This document shows, piece by piece, positions 42,757 through 51,992 of a stretch of DNA of 64,000 bases. The stretch is from contig NZ_JAICBX010000001.1 of assembly GCF_019492055.1 (NCBI RefSeq), positions 558,001 through 622,000 on the forward strand, read 5' to 3'. The translations under genes were made by a program, and so were the position numbers. Under the pieces are notes generated by a model. The model was not told the DNA's origin. It saw only the letters and a list, made by a program, of their open reading frames with translations, and searched no databases. Position 1 is the stretch's first letter. Every line of letters begins with the position of its first letter. The DNA comes from Flavimaribacter sediminis. Its GTDB lineage: Bacteria; Pseudomonadota; Alphaproteobacteria; Rhizobiales; Rhizobiaceae.

Positions 42757-44628
42757 TTATCCGGCGCGCTGATCCAGCAATGGCGTGATGTTGCGGATGG
42801 TTACGCGGCGATTGCGCCATTCGTCATAGGGCGTGTCGATCTTCAGATACTCCTCGCCATAACCCTGGATGACCAGGTTTTCCGGCGGCACGTCATAGGC
42901 CTCGACCAGGATCTGCGCCACGGTTTCCGCGCGGCGGTCGGACAGCGTGAGATTGTAGATGTCCGATCCCACGGCGTCCGTGTGTCCTTCGACCAGGAAG
43001 AGCGCATTCGGGTCGCGATCGATGACGTCGAGCATGCCGCCGGCGATGTCGGCGAGATACGGAACCTGCGACGGCCCGACATAGGCGCTGCCGGAGGCGA
43101 AATTGACCGAATCCAGATCGACTCGACGAACCATGGCGCGAACGCGTTCGTTCTCGCGAATGTCGCGTAGCGTGTAGTTATGGGTGACTTCGGCGACCGG
43201 AGGCGCCGACCATACGTCGGCCAATTGGCGACGGCCGTAGCCTCCGCTTTCCACGACATACTGGTCGTAAGGAATGGTGATCTGGAGCGGCGGAAGCTGC
43301 CGATCATAATTGACGGGCCGCTGGCGGTCGTCGCGCGTGTCGAACAGGACGACCCGCTCGCCATTCGGGAAAACCTTTACACGGCGCAATATGTAGCCGC
43401 CTGGGTCACGCACCGTGATGATCTGCACGCCGTTGCGACGGGTGATGATTTCACGCGTCCTGCCGTTGCGCATGCGTTCGTACTCGACGTCCCGACTGTC
43501 ATGGCGAAACAGCGCGCTTTCGTCCTTGCGGACATAGTAACGGCCGTCGCGCTCCACGACGAAACGGTCGCCTTCGTCTTCCACGACGCGTCCGCCCAGA
43601 GCGGGGGCCAGCACGCCAACGGCGATGCCTGCGGCGGCGGCGCCGATCAGGGCTTCACGGTTGCGTTTCGCATCGTCACGCCTGTCCTGCTCGGCCCGGC
43701 GCAAACGATCGCGTTGACGCTCGGAAATGTTTTCCGGAACCACCGCGACCGGGCGCTCTTCGGCGGCCTCGATCTGCTGTTCGACGGGCGCTTCCGCAAT
43801 CGGCTTCGGCTTGGGAGCATCCGGTTGGGGACGCGGCGCCGCGCGCCGTTTTTCCGGCGGTCTGCGACGCGGCTCTTCTGCTACGGAGTCGCGCGGTTTG
43901 CTGCGGTTGGTTTCCGCGTTCTGGCGATCCTGATCGCCCCGCTGACGCTGACCAGCTTCATTCTTGTTATTCCTTCTTGGCTGGTCAGCCGTCGTGGCGG
44001 GTTTTTCCTTTGGTTCGGGTGCGGCGGTCTCCATCCCTTCCGGCTTGGGTTCCGGTTTGGGCGCTGCCTCTTCAACCGGTTTCGGCTCGGGCTTGGGCGC
44101 TGCTTCTTCTACGGGTTTCGGCTCGGGCTTGGGAGCTGCTTCTTCTACGGGTTTCGGCTCGGGTTTGGGCGCTCCCTCTTCGACAGGCTTTTGCGGACGC
44201 TCGGGACGCTCTGCGCGTTCCGGGCGTTTTTCCGGATTTTCCCGCGCGCGCTTGTCGCCTTGCGCATCCTGCGCCGGCTCCGGTCGCGCATTTTCAGCCG
44301 CGTCCCGCGGCTTCTGTCTCTGCTGCTGGCGGTTGTCCGCCTGTTCCCGACGGTTGTCCCGTCGCTCCCCGATAGCGCCAGCCATGGCTGCGCGTGCGGC
44401 GTCGAGCTCCTGCTTGGCTTCCTCCACGCCCTCTCCGGTGGCGCGTGCGCGTTCGAAGTTTCGACGCGCCTGGTCCAGCCGTTGTTTTGCTTCACCCATA
44501 TTTTGGGCGCTCGCGTGCGTTGCCGCGAACATCGTCGCCCCGGCGACCGCGATAGCCGTTGCAGGCGTCGTAGCCTGGCCGACGACGATGGTCAGTGCGG
44601 TGGTGGCGTTGAGCAAGCTGCGTAACAT
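42757..44628 (-). CDS. OmpA-domain outer-membrane/peptidoglycan-linked protein with Pro-rich repeats
   Basis: This is a 623-residue exported protein. A long signal-like segment (residues 1-42) is followed by a coiled-coil (AKQRLDQARRNFERARATGE onward), a Lys/Arg/Glu/Pro-rich region with four 12-residue repeats (KPVEEAAPKPEP, residues 147-194), more charged linker, a beta-rich middle (about 330-500), and a C-terminal OmpA-like domain with VEGHTDAVGSDIYNLTLSDR that binds peptidoglycan. The ATG at 44628 (MLRSLLNATTALT) has GAGGAAA upstream and is preferred over one 75 bases earlier. Terminates at a strong hairpin. Probably an envelope-stabilising protein; the repeat number may vary. Confidence 0.85.
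   Translation of the reverse strand: MLRSLLNATTALTIVVGQATTPATAIAVAGATMFAATHASAQNMGEAKQRLDQARRNFERARATGEGVEEAKQELDAARAAMAGAIGERRDNRREQADNRQQQRQKPRDAAENARPEPAQDAQGDKRARENPEKRPERAERPERPQKPVEEGAPKPEPKPVEEAAPKPEPKPVEEAAPKPEPKPVEEAAPKPEPKPEGMETAAPEPKEKPATTADQPRRNNKNEAGQRQRGDQDRQNAETNRSKPRDSVAEEPRRRPPEKRRAAPRPQPDAPKPKPIAEAPVEQQIEAAEERPVAVVPENISERQRDRLRRAEQDRRDDAKRNREALIGAAAAGIAVGVLAPALGGRVVEDEGDRFVVERDGRYYVRKDESALFRHDSRDVEYERMRNGRTREIITRRNGVQIITVRDPGGYILRRVKVFPNGERVVLFDTRDDRQRPVNYDRQLPPLQITIPYDQYVVESGGYGRRQLADVWSAPPVAEVTHNYTLRDIRENERVRAMVRRVDLDSVNFASGSAYVGPSQVPYLADIAGGMLDVIDRDPNALFLVEGHTDAVGSDIYNLTLSDRRAETVAQILVEAYDVPPENLVIQGYGEEYLKIDTPYDEWRNRRVTIRNITPLLDQRAG
44047..44190 (-). repeat. Four tandem 36-bp units inside the OmpA-like gene
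   Basis: Units at 44155-44190, 44119-44154, 44083-44118 and 44047-44082 each encode KPVEE(A/G)APKPEP. They are nearly identical in DNA, so slippage can change the count without breaking the frame. Confidence 0.85.
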
Positions 44629-44654
44629 CTGAATTTCCTCGTGAGTCTTGTTAT

Positions 44655-44675
44655 GCCCGTCCGCATGCGGCGGGC
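44655..44675. promoter_or_regulatory. Hairpin in the leader between ompA-like and luxR-like genes
   Basis: GCCCG-T-CCGCATGCGG-CGGGC folds into a strong stem with one unpaired base. It lies 27 bases ahead of the OmpA-like start, in its 5' leader, and could modulate translation; a regulator site is an alternative. Confidence 0.5.
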
Positions 44676-44760
44676 TGTTTATTTCAGTATTCAAAACGAT
44701 CATGGCCGGACTTGGTTCCGATCATTGACGTTTCCGGCCGATCACTAAACACTACGCTGC

Positions 44761-46671
44761 ATGAACCCTGCATTAATGACGATCGCCGCCGATCTGATCC
44801 GGCGAATTCCGCGCGCCGAGCGCGATTTGCTGAATGCAATGGCGTTGACGGAAAACGGCCTGGATTGCCGGTCTGACGCCGGGATCCGTGGTCTTTTGGC
44901 CGCCTTTCCGGGCGCGATCGTGCATGACGCGGAAACCGATCGCGCGCGCTTTGCGTCGCAGGATATGCGCCGCGCTTTCAGGGAATTGCTGGATGCGGCT
45001 GCGGACGATCAAGTTTCGTTACCGCCGGCGACGCTTTATGCGCGAGGCGAGATCGCGCCGGCCATCCTGGCGGCCCAGAAAGCCGGAATGCTGGAAGACG
45101 CGCTGGAATGGTTTCGCGAGCAGGGCGGTATTTTCTTCATGCATTATCATGGCCAGGACGCCTGCGGACGGATTCTGGACGGTTTCCCCGATGACGTGCG
45201 CCGCGAGAACTCGACTGTGGTTCTGTGCTCGGCGATGCACGCCCTGAAATCAGGCAGCGTCAACAGGGCGCGTCACATCCTGCGCGAATTCAAAGGACCG
45301 GAAGCCATCGATATCGAACGCGTCGTCACGAGCCCGGACCGCTATTCGCTGGAGTTCCGGTCGTTCCGCCTGTTGATGGGCCTTTATGAAGACGTCGCCT
45401 ATTCGAAGCGTATTCAACATTGCATGTTCGACCTTTTGGGCGAATTCTCGCTCGACGACCATCTCAACCGCGGCGCCATCTACAACACAATGCTGGAACT
45501 GTGCATGCAGCAGCAGCAACTGGGCACGGCGGAGGAGATCGCCAATCGCGCCGCTTATCACTACAGGCTCGCTGACGCGCACCTCATGGTGTTCTACATC
45601 GAGTTCCATCGCGGCGTGCTGGCGCTCATCCGGGGCTCTGTGCCGGACGCGGACGTGGCGGTGCATGCGGCTGAAAGCGCGCTCGGGCGGGTGACATTCG
45701 ATTCACCCACAGATCGGCGGCTGCTCGACCTTTTGAAAGTGATCACCGCCTATGAGAAGGGCGACGCGGAAGGGCTCGTCGCGTACCTCAACAGCGAGTT
45801 CGACAAGTTCGCTTATGGCGAGTTGTGGCCAACCATCGTCGAACTGGCGCTCTATTACGGAAGCCTCGCCATCAGCGGCGAGTTGGGTGTCGCGGCGGCG
45901 CGCGCGTTTCTTGAGAAATGGCGCGTCCAGGAATGGCGATCGCATCGGTTTCACGATGTCATCACCTTCCGACAGATCGATATTCTGCAGAACCACAATC
46001 GCTGGCAGGAGGCGGCGGACCTGCTTAACACCGTGCAGGCCAGGATCAATCGCACCTGGGTGGAGTCGGCGGAAGAAGCTCTTTCGCGGCTTGATGACAG
46101 CCGTGAAATCGGCATTGCGATGGCCTGGCTGAAACACCTCATCCATCAGGGCGCGGATGGAGAAATTCGAGCGCGCCAGATTGAGGCGTTTCTCAACAAT
46201 CCCAATCTGAACGGGCGTCAGCGCGCTGTTCTGTTGATATGGGACGCCTATGTCGCGCGATCGCAGCGCAGCCTCACCCGTGCGCGGCGGCAGTTCACGC
46301 GCGCGCTAGAGGATTCGATGCGCTCGGGCGCGCTCACCCATCTCGTCGGGGAGCGGGCGCTCATCGATAGGCTGCGAGACGACAGGCGGATAGCGGATTT
46401 CGTGCTGTCGACGCCCGGAACAGCCAGTTACCTGCGCAAGCTGGATCATTTCCACGCGACGTCCCAGCGCGATATGCCTGGCCTGACCCGGCAGGAGAAG
46501 CGGGTTCTGACCTTGGTCGCGGAAGGCGGGTCCAACAAGTTCGTGGCGCGCCAGATGCGGTTGTCGGAGGTGACGGTCAAGTTTCACCTGTCGAATATCT
46601 ACCGCAAGATCGGGTGCCGCAGACGCGCGGAAGCGGTCGCAGCCGCCCGCGCCCTGAATTGGGTCGCGTGA
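44761..46671 (+). CDS. LuxR-type regulator with long TPR/MalT-like sensor domain
   Basis: This is a 636-residue protein. Residues 1-560 are helical with TPR-like pairs (AGMLEDALEWFREQGGIFF, LGTAEEIANRAAYHYRLADA, ARAFLEKWRVQEWRSHRFHD), and there is no Walker A, unlike full-length MalT regulators. The C-terminus is a clear LuxR helix-turn-helix: LTRQEKRVLTLVAEGGSNKF then VARQMRLSEVTVKFHLSNIY (about 575-630). It probably senses a small molecule via the helical domain and activates transcription. It sits 148 bp before the dpp operon on the same strand, with direct repeats in between, so it most likely activates that operon. No clear ribosome site precedes the ATG. Confidence 0.82.
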   Translation: MNPALMTIAADLIRRIPRAERDLLNAMALTENGLDCRSDAGIRGLLAAFPGAIVHDAETDRARFASQDMRRAFRELLDAAADDQVSLPPATLYARGEIAPAILAAQKAGMLEDALEWFREQGGIFFMHYHGQDACGRILDGFPDDVRRENSTVVLCSAMHALKSGSVNRARHILREFKGPEAIDIERVVTSPDRYSLEFRSFRLLMGLYEDVAYSKRIQHCMFDLLGEFSLDDHLNRGAIYNTMLELCMQQQQLGTAEEIANRAAYHYRLADAHLMVFYIEFHRGVLALIRGSVPDADVAVHAAESALGRVTFDSPTDRRLLDLLKVITAYEKGDAEGLVAYLNSEFDKFAYGELWPTIVELALYYGSLAISGELGVAAARAFLEKWRVQEWRSHRFHDVITFRQIDILQNHNRWQEAADLLNTVQARINRTWVESAEEALSRLDDSREIGIAMAWLKHLIHQGADGEIRARQIEAFLNNPNLNGRQRAVLLIWDAYVARSQRSLTRARRQFTRALEDSMRSGALTHLVGERALIDRLRDDRRIADFVLSTPGTASYLRKLDHFHATSQRDMPGLTRQEKRVLTLVAEGGSNKFVARQMRLSEVTVKFHLSNIYRKIGCRRRAEAVAAARALNWVA

Positions 46672-46682
46672 CGCTTACCGCC

Positions 46683-46715
46683 CAAAACTTATACCAATAT
46701 CTTCAAAACCTATAC
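46683..46715. promoter_or_regulatory. Direct repeat, candidate LuxR activator site for the dpp operon
   Basis: CAAAACTTATAC (46683-46694) and CAAAACCTATAC (46704-46715) differ by one base and lie 21 bp apart, two turns of the helix. They fall between the LuxR-type regulator and dppB. The arrangement resembles direct-repeat sites used by MalT-type activators. Confidence 0.55.
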
Positions 46716-46819
46716 TTCTGTCCGGTTGTGAAACCGCGAACCTTTCGCCGATCATGAAAGGACGGTGGACCCGCGCAACCAAGACCGGGCCGCCAGGCAA
46801 ACGGGGAACCGACATCAAC

Positions 46820-47851
46820 ATGTTGTCGAATCGCATCTTGTTGCTTGCCAGACGTCTCGTCGGTTTCGCCGGCGTGATGCTCGTGCTCTCCATCATCATA
46901 TTCGCGCTTGCAAGGATCGTTCCCGGCGACCCGGCGCGCATCGCGCTTGGACCCAGCGCCACCCAGGAGCAGGTCGACGCCATGCGCCAGGAAATGGGTC
47001 TCGATAAGCCGCTGGTTCAGCAGTACATGGATTACGTTACGCACGGCGTGCGCGGCGATTTCGGAAAATCGCTGATATCAGGCCGCCAGGTCAGCCACGA
47101 AATCGCCAGTCTGCTGCCTGCAACGCTCGAACTGGTTATCGCAACGGTCTTCCTCATCGTCGTCATCTCGATACCGCTCGGCGTGATGACGGCGCGCCAC
47201 CGCAACAGCTGGATCGACAATGTCGGCCGCTTCTTCTCGATCGTCGGCGTCACCATGCCGAGTTTCCTCTTCGCCATTTTGCTGCAACTGGTTGCCGCGA
47301 GTTTCATGCCCGACTGGCCGGTGATCGGCCGCATCAACTATTCTCTGGACATTCCCGCGGGCCCGACCGGTTTGCTTGTGGTCGACTCGATTGTGCACGG
47401 ACGCTGGGACGTGCTGGGAAGCGCTCTGAAACATCTGGCGTTTCCGGCGCTTGCGCTCGCCATGGCGGGCATCGGCCAGATCACGCGCATCACCCGTTCG
47501 GCGATGATCGAGCATCAGCGCCGCGATCATGTGCTTACGCTCAAATCCTTCGGCGTGCCGGAACGCGTGATCATCTTCCGCTATCTGCTCAAACTGTCCT
47601 CCATTGCGCCGCTGACGATCATGGGGCTCGAATTCGCGTCGCTCATCGGCAACGCCTTCGTCGTCGAGATGGTGTTTTCCTGGGGAGGTTTCGCCTCTTA
47701 CGGGCTCGAGGCGATCCTGCAGAAGGATCTCAACGCCGTCATGGCGGTGGTGCTCGTCTCCGGCCTGTTCTTCGTGATCGCCAATCTGGTCATCGATATC
47801 GCGCTGATGGTCATCGACCCGCGGCTGCGCTTCAAGGAGGCCGGCGTATGA
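46820..47851 (+). CDS. dppB: Dpp-type ABC transporter permease
   Basis: This 343-residue protein has six predicted transmembrane helices. It carries the DppB motifs ARIVPGDPARIALGPSATQE and MGLDKPLVQQYMDYV in the periplasmic loop and MIEHQRRDHVLTLKSFGVPE (EAA-loop equivalent) before the last helices. ATG at 46820; an earlier frame would begin with a basic non-membrane stretch. It pairs with DppC and overlaps it by 4 nt. Confidence 0.88.
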   Translation: MLSNRILLLARRLVGFAGVMLVLSIIIFALARIVPGDPARIALGPSATQEQVDAMRQEMGLDKPLVQQYMDYVTHGVRGDFGKSLISGRQVSHEIASLLPATLELVIATVFLIVVISIPLGVMTARHRNSWIDNVGRFFSIVGVTMPSFLFAILLQLVAASFMPDWPVIGRINYSLDIPAGPTGLLVVDSIVHGRWDVLGSALKHLAFPALALAMAGIGQITRITRSAMIEHQRRDHVLTLKSFGVPERVIIFRYLLKLSSIAPLTIMGLEFASLIGNAFVVEMVFSWGGFASYGLEAILQKDLNAVMAVVLVSGLFFVIANLVIDIALMVIDPRLRFKEAGV

Positions 47852-48723
47852 GCGCTGTCGCAGGAAGCGAGCCAAAGGCTCTCAGCGCCGGCTACATGGC
47901 CTGGTACAGGTTCAGCCGCAATCCGGCGGCGCTCATCGGCGCCCTCATGGTCATTTCCGTGATCCTGCTCGCCATATTTGCGCCGCTGATCGCGCCCTAT
48001 CCGGACGACGTCGGGGCAAAGGTCGATTTCCGGTCCCGGCATATGGCACCCGACTGGGCGCACTGGATGGGCACCGACAAGGTCGGCCGCGATATCCTCA
48101 CCCGCGTCATTTTCGGCTTTCGCGTCTCGCTTCTGCTTGTGATCGGCGTGCTCGGCGTCGCCGTGCCGGTCGGGGCGGTGCTCGGCATGCTCGCCGGCTA
48201 TTTCAGCGGCGCTGTCGAGAAGATCATTTCCGGTTTCACCAATGTCATGCTGGCCATTCCGCCGCTGGTGATGGCGCTCGCCATCGGCAATGTGCTCGAA
48301 CCCAATCTCGTCAACGCCATGCTCGCCATCACCTTCCTCTGGTGGACCTGGCATGCGCGGCTCGTCTACCGCGTTTCCAAATCCATCGCCGCGGAAGACT
48401 ATATCGAGGCGGCCCGGCTCGCCGGCGCCAGTCACTGGCATATCCTCACGCGTGAAATCCTGCCGAACTGTGTCTCGGTGATTTCCGTCAAGACGACGCT
48501 GGACGCCGCCTTCGTCATCCTGTTCGGCGCGACGCTCTCCTTCCTCGGCCTTGGCGTGAAGCCCCCGACGCCCGATCTCGGCACCATGGTCGCCGACGGC
48601 CGGCAATTCCTGCCGGAAATGTGGTGGGGCGTGCTCGGGCCGGGTTTTGCGATCTTCTACGCGACCCTCGGCTTCAACCTGCTGGGCGACGGCCTGCGCG
48701 ACATGTTCGACGTGGAGGTCTGA
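47848..48723 (+). CDS. dppC: Dpp-type ABC transporter permease
   Basis: This 291-residue protein has an N-terminal cytoplasmic tail, six hydrophobic segments, the loop HWMGTDKVGRDILTRVIFGF typical of DppC/OppC, and the EAA loop YIEAARLAGASHWHILTREI. It forms the channel with DppB. Stop overlaps nothing; dppDF follows after 3 bp. Confidence 0.9.
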   Translation: MSAVAGSEPKALSAGYMAWYRFSRNPAALIGALMVISVILLAIFAPLIAPYPDDVGAKVDFRSRHMAPDWAHWMGTDKVGRDILTRVIFGFRVSLLLVIGVLGVAVPVGAVLGMLAGYFSGAVEKIISGFTNVMLAIPPLVMALAIGNVLEPNLVNAMLAITFLWWTWHARLVYRVSKSIAAEDYIEAARLAGASHWHILTREILPNCVSVISVKTTLDAAFVILFGATLSFLGLGVKPPTPDLGTMVADGRQFLPEMWWGVLGPGFAIFYATLGFNLLGDGLRDMFDVEV

Positions 48724-48726
48724 ACC

Positions 48727-50406
48727 ATGAGCGCGCTGCTTCAGATCAAGGATCTCGACGTCTCCTTCATGACATACGGCTACCGCAGCCACATTCTGAA
48801 GAGCGTCTCGCTTGAGGTGCCCGAAGGCGGACGCGTAGCCCTGATCGGCGAGACGGGCTCGGGAAAATCCGTGACCAGCAAGGCCGTGCTCGGAACTCTG
48901 CCGGACAACGCGACGGTCGAGGGCGGTTCGATCCGCTTTGCCGGCGACGACTTGTTGAACCTTCCCCAGAGCAAGCGCGACACCCTTAAAGGGACAGCCT
49001 TCTCGATCATTATGCAGGACCCTTTGAGCTCGTTTAATCCGGTGTTCCGCATCGGCCGGCATCTCGACGACGTGATCTATTTCGCGGACCGTCGACTGGG
49101 CGAGAAATCAGACGCCGCCAATCGCCGCCAGCGCATTCATACTGTTCTGCGCCAGGTGCAGCTTGCCGATCCAGAGCGTATCTGTCGCGCCTATCCCTCG
49201 CAGCTTTCCGGCGGCATGCGCCAGCGTGTTCTCATTGCGCTTGCGCTTTTACATCAGCCGAAGCTTCTGATCGCCGACGAACCGGGCACCGCCCTCGACG
49301 TTACGACCCAGGACGAGATCATGAAACTGATCAACCGGCTGGTCTCCGACAACGGGCTGACGCTGCTGATGATCACGCATAATCTCGGCGTCGTGCGCAA
49401 GATGGCTGACGACATCTACGTCATGCGCAAGGGCGAGATCGTCGAACACGGCCCGCTCGCCACCATCTTCCAGACGCCGCAGCAGGCCTACACGAAGCAA
49501 TTGATCGCGGCGATCCCTCCGCTCTACGGCCCGAAGGTCGTGGATCAAAAGCCGGTCGAAGCGGAGACCGTGATTGAATTGGCGGCCGTCTCCAAGGTGT
49601 TCGAGGAGAGGTTCCTGTTTACCCGCGGCGCCGGCCACACGGCCGTCCGCGACGTGTCCCTTAAGATCCGCCGCGGCGAGATCTTCGGCCTCGCCGGAGA
49701 ATCCGGTTCCGGCAAGACGACCGTCGCCCGCATGATCATGGGGCTGATCCGGCCGAGCAGCGGTCAGGTTGTCGTTGACGGACGCGACGTGTCGCAGGCC
49801 GGTCGCGACGGCGCGTTTCGCCGCAAGATCCAGATCGTCTACCAAAACCCGGGCACGTCGCTCAATCCCAAGCGCACCGTCGGGCAGACGCTCACCGTGC
49901 CGCTGCAGTTTTCAGGCGGCGGGCGCGGCGCGCTCAACGAACGGATCGAAAAGCTGCTGGCGCAGGTGGAGCTACCGGCCCATTTCACGTCGAAATATCC
50001 GCACGAATTGTCGGGCGGCCAGAAACAGCGCGTGGCGATCGCGCGAGCGCTCGCCGCTGATCCGGAAATTCTTGTGCTCGACGAGCCGACCTCCGCGCTC
50101 GACGTGTCGGTGCAGAAGAACGTCATCGATCTCTTGCACAGGCTGCGCGACGAACTCGGCCTGACATTCCTGTTCATTTCCCACGACCTTTCGCTGATGC
50201 GCAATTTCTGCAGCCAGATCGCCATCATGCTGAAGGGCGAGATCGTCGAGGCGGGCGAACCCCGCACGGTGTTTGGCGATCCGCAACACCCATACACCCG
50301 CGCGCTGATCGCCGCGGTTCCGGTGATGAGCGATGCGGAAGACAATTTGAAACCCAAGACAAGCCGGAAAGACCAGCAGCAGTATCTTGCCGATGCCGTT
50401 ACCTGA
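48727..50406 (+). CDS. dppDF: Fused Dpp-type ABC ATPase (two nucleotide-binding domains)
   Basis: This 559-residue protein has two ABC cassettes in one chain: Walker A GETGSGKS with LSGGMRQRVLIALALLHQPK in the first, GESGSGKTT with LSGGQKQRVAIARALAADPE in the second, and Walker B LLIADEP and LVLDEPTSALD. Such fusions replace the separate DppD and DppF. The second half has the oligopeptide-type C-terminal region (YTRALIAAVP). It powers DppBC with the binding protein encoded at 54214. Confidence 0.92.
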   Translation: MSALLQIKDLDVSFMTYGYRSHILKSVSLEVPEGGRVALIGETGSGKSVTSKAVLGTLPDNATVEGGSIRFAGDDLLNLPQSKRDTLKGTAFSIIMQDPLSSFNPVFRIGRHLDDVIYFADRRLGEKSDAANRRQRIHTVLRQVQLADPERICRAYPSQLSGGMRQRVLIALALLHQPKLLIADEPGTALDVTTQDEIMKLINRLVSDNGLTLLMITHNLGVVRKMADDIYVMRKGEIVEHGPLATIFQTPQQAYTKQLIAAIPPLYGPKVVDQKPVEAETVIELAAVSKVFEERFLFTRGAGHTAVRDVSLKIRRGEIFGLAGESGSGKTTVARMIMGLIRPSSGQVVVDGRDVSQAGRDGAFRRKIQIVYQNPGTSLNPKRTVGQTLTVPLQFSGGGRGALNERIEKLLAQVELPAHFTSKYPHELSGGQKQRVAIARALAADPEILVLDEPTSALDVSVQKNVIDLLHRLRDELGLTFLFISHDLSLMRNFCSQIAIMLKGEIVEAGEPRTVFGDPQHPYTRALIAAVPVMSDAEDNLKPKTSRKDQQQYLADAVT

Positions 50407-50432
50407 ACCGGTTGCCCATACAGGAGAGAAAC

Positions 50433-51992
50433 GTGCTTAGACTAGGGATCGACGTTGGCGGAACCAATACGGATGCGGTGATCATGCGAGGTCGTGAGGT
50501 GCTCTCGGGCTTCAAGGCGTCGACCACGCAGGACGTGACCACCGGTGTGGTGGAGGCGCTCGAGGGCGCCATAAGCAAGGCTGGCGCCGATCGTGCCGAA
50601 ATCGGCAACGTCATGATTGGAACCACCCATTTCACGAACGCCGTCATCGAGCGCAAACACATTAACCCGGTCGCCGCCATTCGTCTTGGATTGCCTGCGA
50701 CGGCGTGTCTACCCCCCATGGTCGACTGGCCGGACGATCTGCGCGAGGCAGTCGGCAATCACGGTTATCTGGTGCGCGGCGGATACGAGTTCGACGGCCG
50801 CGAGATCGCTCCGCTAGACGAGGCAGAGATCGACCGGATCGGCGATGACATCAACACCCGCAAGATCAAGGTCGCAGCCATCAGCTCCGTATTCAGCCCG
50901 ATCAATCAGGCCATGGAAACTGCGGCCCGTGACCGGCTGCTGCAGAAATGTCCCGATGTATCAGTGGTCCTTTCCAGTGATATCGGCCGCATCGGCCTTC
51001 TGGAGCGCGAAAGCGCGGCGATCATGAACGCCAGCCTGCTGGCGCTCAGCGATCGCACCGTCGAAGCCTTCGCCGAGGCGTTGAAATCGGCGGGTCTGGC
51101 CTGTCCCTTCTACATCACCCAGAACGACGGCACGTTGATGGCCGCCGACATGGTGCGCCGTTTCCCGGTTCTGACATTCGCCTCAGGCCCGACCAATTCC
51201 ATGCGCGGCGCGGCGTTCCTGACTGGCGAGCGCGACGGCATCGTCGTTGACATTGGCGGCACCACCACCGATGTCGGCGCGCTCCAGCACGGCTTTCCGC
51301 GCCAGGCGGCGACCGTCGTCGATATCGGCGGCGTGAGGACGAATTTCCGCATGCCGGATGTGTTTTCAATCGGCCTCGGCGGCGGTTCGCTCGTACGCAG
51401 GAACGCAGACGGCGACATCACTGTCGGCCCGCAATCGGTCGGCTATCGGATCACGAGCGAGGCGCTTGTTTTCGGCGGCGACACGCTGACTGCGACCGAT
51501 ATAGCGATCGCCAGGGGCGAGGCCGATTTCGGCGATCGCGCCGCCGTCGCCAATATCTATGCAGCTACACTGGATGGCGCCCGAGCCGCAATGACCGGAA
51601 TGCTGGAGCGCGCCGTCGAGCGCAGCCGGATTTCTCCGGAGCCCATTCCGGTCATTGCCGTGGGCGGCGGGTCGATCCTGATGCCTGACCAGCTCGGCGA
51701 TCTCCAGGTCATCCGACCGGAAAACTTTGCGGTCGCCAATGCAGTGGGCGCCGCGATCGCGCAAATCAGCGGCGAGGTGGATCGCATCTTCTCGCTGGAA
51801 AACGGCCTGACCCGCGACATCTGCCTCAAACAGGCCGAAGAGGAGGCGACAAAGAAGGCCGTCGATTCAGGCGCTGTCGCGGAGACAATCGAGACGATTG
51901 AACGCGAAGACGTGCCGCTCGCCTATCTTCCTGGCAACGCCACGCGCATCCACGTCAAGGTGGTCGGCGAAATGGGGGGGCTCGATGCTTAG
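50433..51992 (+). CDS. Hydantoinase/oxoprolinase family protein, HyuA-like, without HyuB
   Basis: This 519-residue protein is related to the A subunit of ATP-dependent hydantoinases/5-oxoprolinases: N-terminal LRLGIDVGGTNTDAVIMRGR and later IVVDIGGTTTDVGALQHGFP mark the actin-like ATPase fold. The GTG start at 50433 has AGGAG upstream. No HyuB (B-subunit) gene is present; two DUF917 proteins follow instead, a combination reported across bacteria but of unclear reaction. Inferred role: ATP-dependent ring opening of an imported cyclic amide. Confidence 0.85.
   Translation: MLRLGIDVGGTNTDAVIMRGREVLSGFKASTTQDVTTGVVEALEGAISKAGADRAEIGNVMIGTTHFTNAVIERKHINPVAAIRLGLPATACLPPMVDWPDDLREAVGNHGYLVRGGYEFDGREIAPLDEAEIDRIGDDINTRKIKVAAISSVFSPINQAMETAARDRLLQKCPDVSVVLSSDIGRIGLLERESAAIMNASLLALSDRTVEAFAEALKSAGLACPFYITQNDGTLMAADMVRRFPVLTFASGPTNSMRGAAFLTGERDGIVVDIGGTTTDVGALQHGFPRQAATVVDIGGVRTNFRMPDVFSIGLGGGSLVRRNADGDITVGPQSVGYRITSEALVFGGDTLTATDIAIARGEADFGDRAAVANIYAATLDGARAAMTGMLERAVERSRISPEPIPVIAVGGGSILMPDQLGDLQVIRPENFAVANAVGAAIAQISGEVDRIFSLENGLTRDICLKQAEEEATKKAVDSGAVAETIETIEREDVPLAYLPGNATRIHVKVVGEMGGLDA

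Noticed and set aside
43180-44625. A 481-residue open frame on the plus strand opposite the OmpA-like gene
   Set aside because: It mirrors the high-GC coding strand, has no family-like sequence, and its phenylalanine/arginine-rich repeats are the antisense of the KPVEEAAPKPEP units.
47698-49062. A 454-residue minus-strand frame across dppB/dppC/dppDF
   Set aside because: It is antisense to three confident ABC transporter genes and is rich in His/Asp/Arg as expected of antisense frames in GC-rich DNA.
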